NCBI GenBank assembly: GCA_020630975.1
Contig: JAHDID010000046.1
Span: 1-46,230, forward strand
From: Verrucomicrobiota bacterium
GTDB taxonomy: Bacteria > Verrucomicrobiota > Verrucomicrobiia > Verrucomicrobiales > DEV007
DNA length: 46,230 bases
Direction: 5' to 3'
Shown piece by piece: positions 44,421 to 46,230 of this stretch. Numbering within the stretch: position 1 is the stretch's first letter; every line of letters starts with the position of its first letter. The translations under genes were made by a program, and so were the position numbers. The notes under the pieces are model-generated. The model searched no databases. It worked only from the letters and a program-made list of their open reading frames with translations, and was not told the origin of the DNA.

Positions 44421-46037
44421 ATGAATCCCGAGCTACCGGAAACTAGTATCGGGACACCTCGAACACGGGAGGCCTTTGCTCATTCCTTATCGCTGAAAAG
44501 CAGTGCTGAGGACATTCAGAATCAACTGAAGGAAGATCCGAGTGGAGTGAAGGAGTCAGATCCACCCATAGTAGTCAGAGACGGTAGGACCGATCACACG
44601 CCGCCGCCAAAGCTTTGGCGTGCAGGCATGGCAAAGGAGTGGGCGGTGATCCAAAGCAGTCAAAGCACTGATACGAAGGGAAGGAATGCCCCTATAAAAA
44701 GTATCTCCAGCACCCTGACTGCACTGAACCGAAAAGCAGTAGCAGAGCCGGAGCATCGCTTCCGCTCTGTGTATCGCTTGATCGATAAACAGATGCTCTA
44801 CGATAGCTACTATCGCCTGAAGAAAGGAGCCTCTCCCGGAGTGGATGGGGTGACCTTTGCTCAGTATGGTAGCAAACTTGATGAGAATCTGGAATCGTTA
44901 CTTAGTCGTTTGAAAGAGAAACGCTACCGGGCGCAATCAGTCAAACGTCGGTATATCGAAAAGGGCGTCGGGAAACTGCGTCCTCTCGGTATACCATCTC
45001 TAGAAGACAAGATCGTGCAGATGTGCGCAGCGCGTATACTGGAAAGTATCTACGAAGCTGACTTCAGCGATCGCAGTGTCGCCTATCGGCGCAACCAGCC
45101 CGGAGCCCGCGAAGTGAGCCAAATCCTGAGGGAAGAACTCATGAGTGGCACTTATCGCTGGATCGTCGAGGCGGACATCAAGTCATTCTTTGACGATGTC
45201 GACCATGCATGGCTACTGCGGATGCTTGAGGAGCGCATCGATGATCGAGCCTTTGTAGGCTTGATCGGGAAATGGCTAAAAGCCGGAATCCTCGAACCAG
45301 ATGAGACCGAAGCGTGGGATCCGATTAACGGGACCCCGCAGGGAGGAATCATCTCGCCGATCTTGGCGAATATCTACCTACACTATGTGCTCGATCTATG
45401 GATCGAGAAGCGAATCTGCAAAGAGTCGCGAGCTGAAGTGATGTTTATCCGCTATGCGGACGATATCATCGTTGGCTTTGCTCACAAACGTGATGCCGAT
45501 GCCTACCTATCCCAGCTGCCTGGTCGGCTGGGAAAGTTTAGTCTGAGGCTGGCCGAAGAGAAAAGCTCACTTGTGAAGTTTAACCGCTGGGAACCAGACG
45601 TGAGCGGCAAGTTCACGTTCCTGGGGTTCGACTTCTACTGGGGTAGGACTCGGAAGAACAAGAACCAAACCGTGGTGCGTCGTAAGACCAACAAGAAAAA
45701 GTTCAGGGAATCACTTCTACGAATGAAGAAGTGGATCTATGAGTCTCGGTCGTGGCCGCTGCGGATGATCCTGAGTAGTCTGCGCCGCAGGCTACGCGGG
45801 TATTGGAACTATTACGGAGTGATCGGCAACTCGATAATGAACCGTAAGTACAACTCTGCGGTGCGGAAGCTGGTCTACAAGTGGCTAAACCGGCGCAGCC
45901 AGCGTCGAAGCTACAACTGGACCCAGCTTGCCAAGCTATGGCATGCCGAGTGGCAGATACCCGGCCCGAGCATAGTGGAGAAGCCCTGGTCTCGAGAGAG
46001 TCAACGAGAGTTGAACTTGGCAGGAAGCCCAAAGTAA
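44421..46037 (+). CDS. ltrA: Group II intron reverse transcriptase/maturase
   Basis: 538 residues. RT blocks: YRLKKGASPGVDGVTFAQY, IEKGVGKLRPLGIPSLEDKIVQ, EADIKSFFDDVDH (catalytic Asp), GTPQGGIISPILANIYL, and FIRYADDIIVGF with YADD at 345-348. The thumb/maturase X region follows (FTFLGFDFYWG, LRRRLRGYWNYYGVIGNS, YKWLNRRSQRRSYNW). No HNH endonuclease domain follows, as in group IIC. It splices the host intron and copies it into DNA. It is encoded within intron domain IV. Confidence 0.93.
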   Translation: MNPELPETSIGTPRTREAFAHSLSLKSSAEDIQNQLKEDPSGVKESDPPIVVRDGRTDHTPPPKLWRAGMAKEWAVIQSSQSTDTKGRNAPIKSISSTLTALNRKAVAEPEHRFRSVYRLIDKQMLYDSYYRLKKGASPGVDGVTFAQYGSKLDENLESLLSRLKEKRYRAQSVKRRYIEKGVGKLRPLGIPSLEDKIVQMCAARILESIYEADFSDRSVAYRRNQPGAREVSQILREELMSGTYRWIVEADIKSFFDDVDHAWLLRMLEERIDDRAFVGLIGKWLKAGILEPDETEAWDPINGTPQGGIISPILANIYLHYVLDLWIEKRICKESRAEVMFIRYADDIIVGFAHKRDADAYLSQLPGRLGKFSLRLAEEKSSLVKFNRWEPDVSGKFTFLGFDFYWGRTRKNKNQTVVRRKTNKKKFRESLLRMKKWIYESRSWPLRMILSSLRRRLRGYWNYYGVIGNSIMNRKYNSAVRKLVYKWLNRRSQRRSYNWTQLAKLWHAEWQIPGPSIVEKPWSRESQRELNLAGSPK

Positions 46038-46103
46038 GGTATGAGAGTAGAGAATAAACTAAAAGTAACTAGGAACCGACGGTTATGTGCGCGGATCATC
46101 GAG

Positions 46104-46137
46104 GAGCCCTGTGCGGGAAAACCGCACGCAGGGATCT
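46104..46137 (+). ncRNA. Intron domain V hairpin
   Basis: GAGCCCTGTGCGG-GAAA-ACCGCACGCAGGGATC: about 34 nt with the AGC triad near its 5' side and a GNRA-type loop, the catalytic core of group II introns. Domain VI (about 46141-46171; CGTCAG/CTGGCG stem) follows. Confidence 0.85.
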
Positions 46138-46199
46138 GCGAGGGGGGCGTCAGGTAACTGGCGTTCCCACCTTAATCGCCCGGAAAATTCCCGACAAGT

Positions 46200-46230
46200 A
46201 TGGAGATAGATCGAGAGGATATTCATCAGA
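46200..46230 (+). CDS. Cassette 14: start of a reading frame (partial)
   Basis: ATG at 46200 opens MEIDREDIHQ and runs off the window, 20 bp after the restored attC core at 46177-46180. Position relative to the core matches other cassettes, whose genes start 6-28 bp in. Too short to identify. Confidence 0.45.
   Translation, partial: MEIDREDIHQ

Larger units (their letters stand above)
44034..46176 (+). mobile_element. Group II intron inserted in attC13
   Basis: Starts GTGCGCC (5' consensus GUGYG) and ends AAT. Loop GTAACGTTA (44317-44325), closed by CTCA/TGAG, can pair over seven positions with the 5' exon TGACGTT, fitting EBS1-IBS1. Domain V (46104-46137) and VI precede the 3' end. The encoded protein lacks an HNH endonuclease, as in group IIC introns, a class known to include attC-targeting members. 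Removing it rejoins GTT with CGCC. Confidence 0.88.
36098..46230. mobile_element. Chromosomal integron: integrase, attI and cassette array
   Basis: A minus-strand integron integrase is followed by attI and a plus-strand array of 13 complete cassettes plus the start of a 14th; the array continues beyond the window. Cassette spans (after the first core base): C1 37824-38302, C2 38303-38743, C3 38744-39404, C4 39405-39705, C5 39706-40001, C6 40002-40384, C7 40385-40919, C8 40920-41343, C9 41344-41900, C10 41901-42526, C11 42527-43196, C12 43197-43733, C13 43734-44031, then the intron and C14. Each cassette's 5' heptamer is complementary to the first heptamer of its own attC. C4, C5, C7 and C13 lack a convincing gene. 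Confidence 0.92.

Overview
The window looks like chromosomal DNA of a Verrucomicrobiota (PVC superphylum) bacterium. The signs are a LEPR-type N-terminus on a giant surface protein, an SHD1 (SLA1 homology) secreted protein, PVC-style small secreted proteins, an mcsA-mcsB-clpC operon and mosaic intergenic repeats. This is a lineage inference; no rRNA or tRNA gene is visible.

Layout. 1-7.4 kb: 3' end of pheS, a small membrane protein, a membrane-anchored LRR-like protein, then on the minus strand a P-loop ATPase with a winged-helix-like partner, a SMI1/KNR4 (SUKH) protein and a ZnuA-type metal-binding lipoprotein, followed by a small membrane protein. 7.4-11.3 kb: a SNF2 helicase, a structured leader with tiny reading frame and terminator hairpin, and an EamA-type exporter. 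12-26 kb: one 4,669-residue surface protein (LEPR motif, metzincin motif, beta-solenoid, Calx-beta and about a dozen cadherin/VCBS-like repeats, five of which carry nested domains). 26-35.3 kb: SHD1 protein, BamE-like lipoprotein, sufS, a DUF433/DUF5615 toxin-antitoxin-like pair, ilvE and mcsA-mcsB-clpC. 35.4-36.1 kb: a mosaic of non-coding repeats.

36.1-46.2 kb is a chromosomal integron: a minus-strand integron integrase, an attI-type junction at 37823, and 13 complete gene cassettes plus the start of a 14th. I set boundaries by pairing each cassette's 5' core heptamer with the complementary heptamer at the start of its own attC; 12 of 13 match exactly and one has a single mismatch. Several cores depart from the textbook GTT triplet (GAT or GGT). 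Nine cassettes carry a gene: secreted proteins, a colicin/pyocin-type immunity protein, a WGR-like protein and unknowns. Four carry no convincing gene. Two of those four share a gap-free 137-nt sequence at about 88% identity. The other two carry a pair of AATAGGGTAC motifs exactly 21 bp apart, a motif also present three times at 21-bp spacing in front of sufS. A group II intron with its reverse transcriptase splits the attC of cassette 13; its predicted EBS1 loop pairs with the 5' exon, and deleting it restores an attC core.

The most unusual material is therefore the integron: variant attC cores, gene-less cassettes with conserved non-coding content, the 21-bp-phased repeat, and an attC-seated intron in the same orientation as the cassettes.
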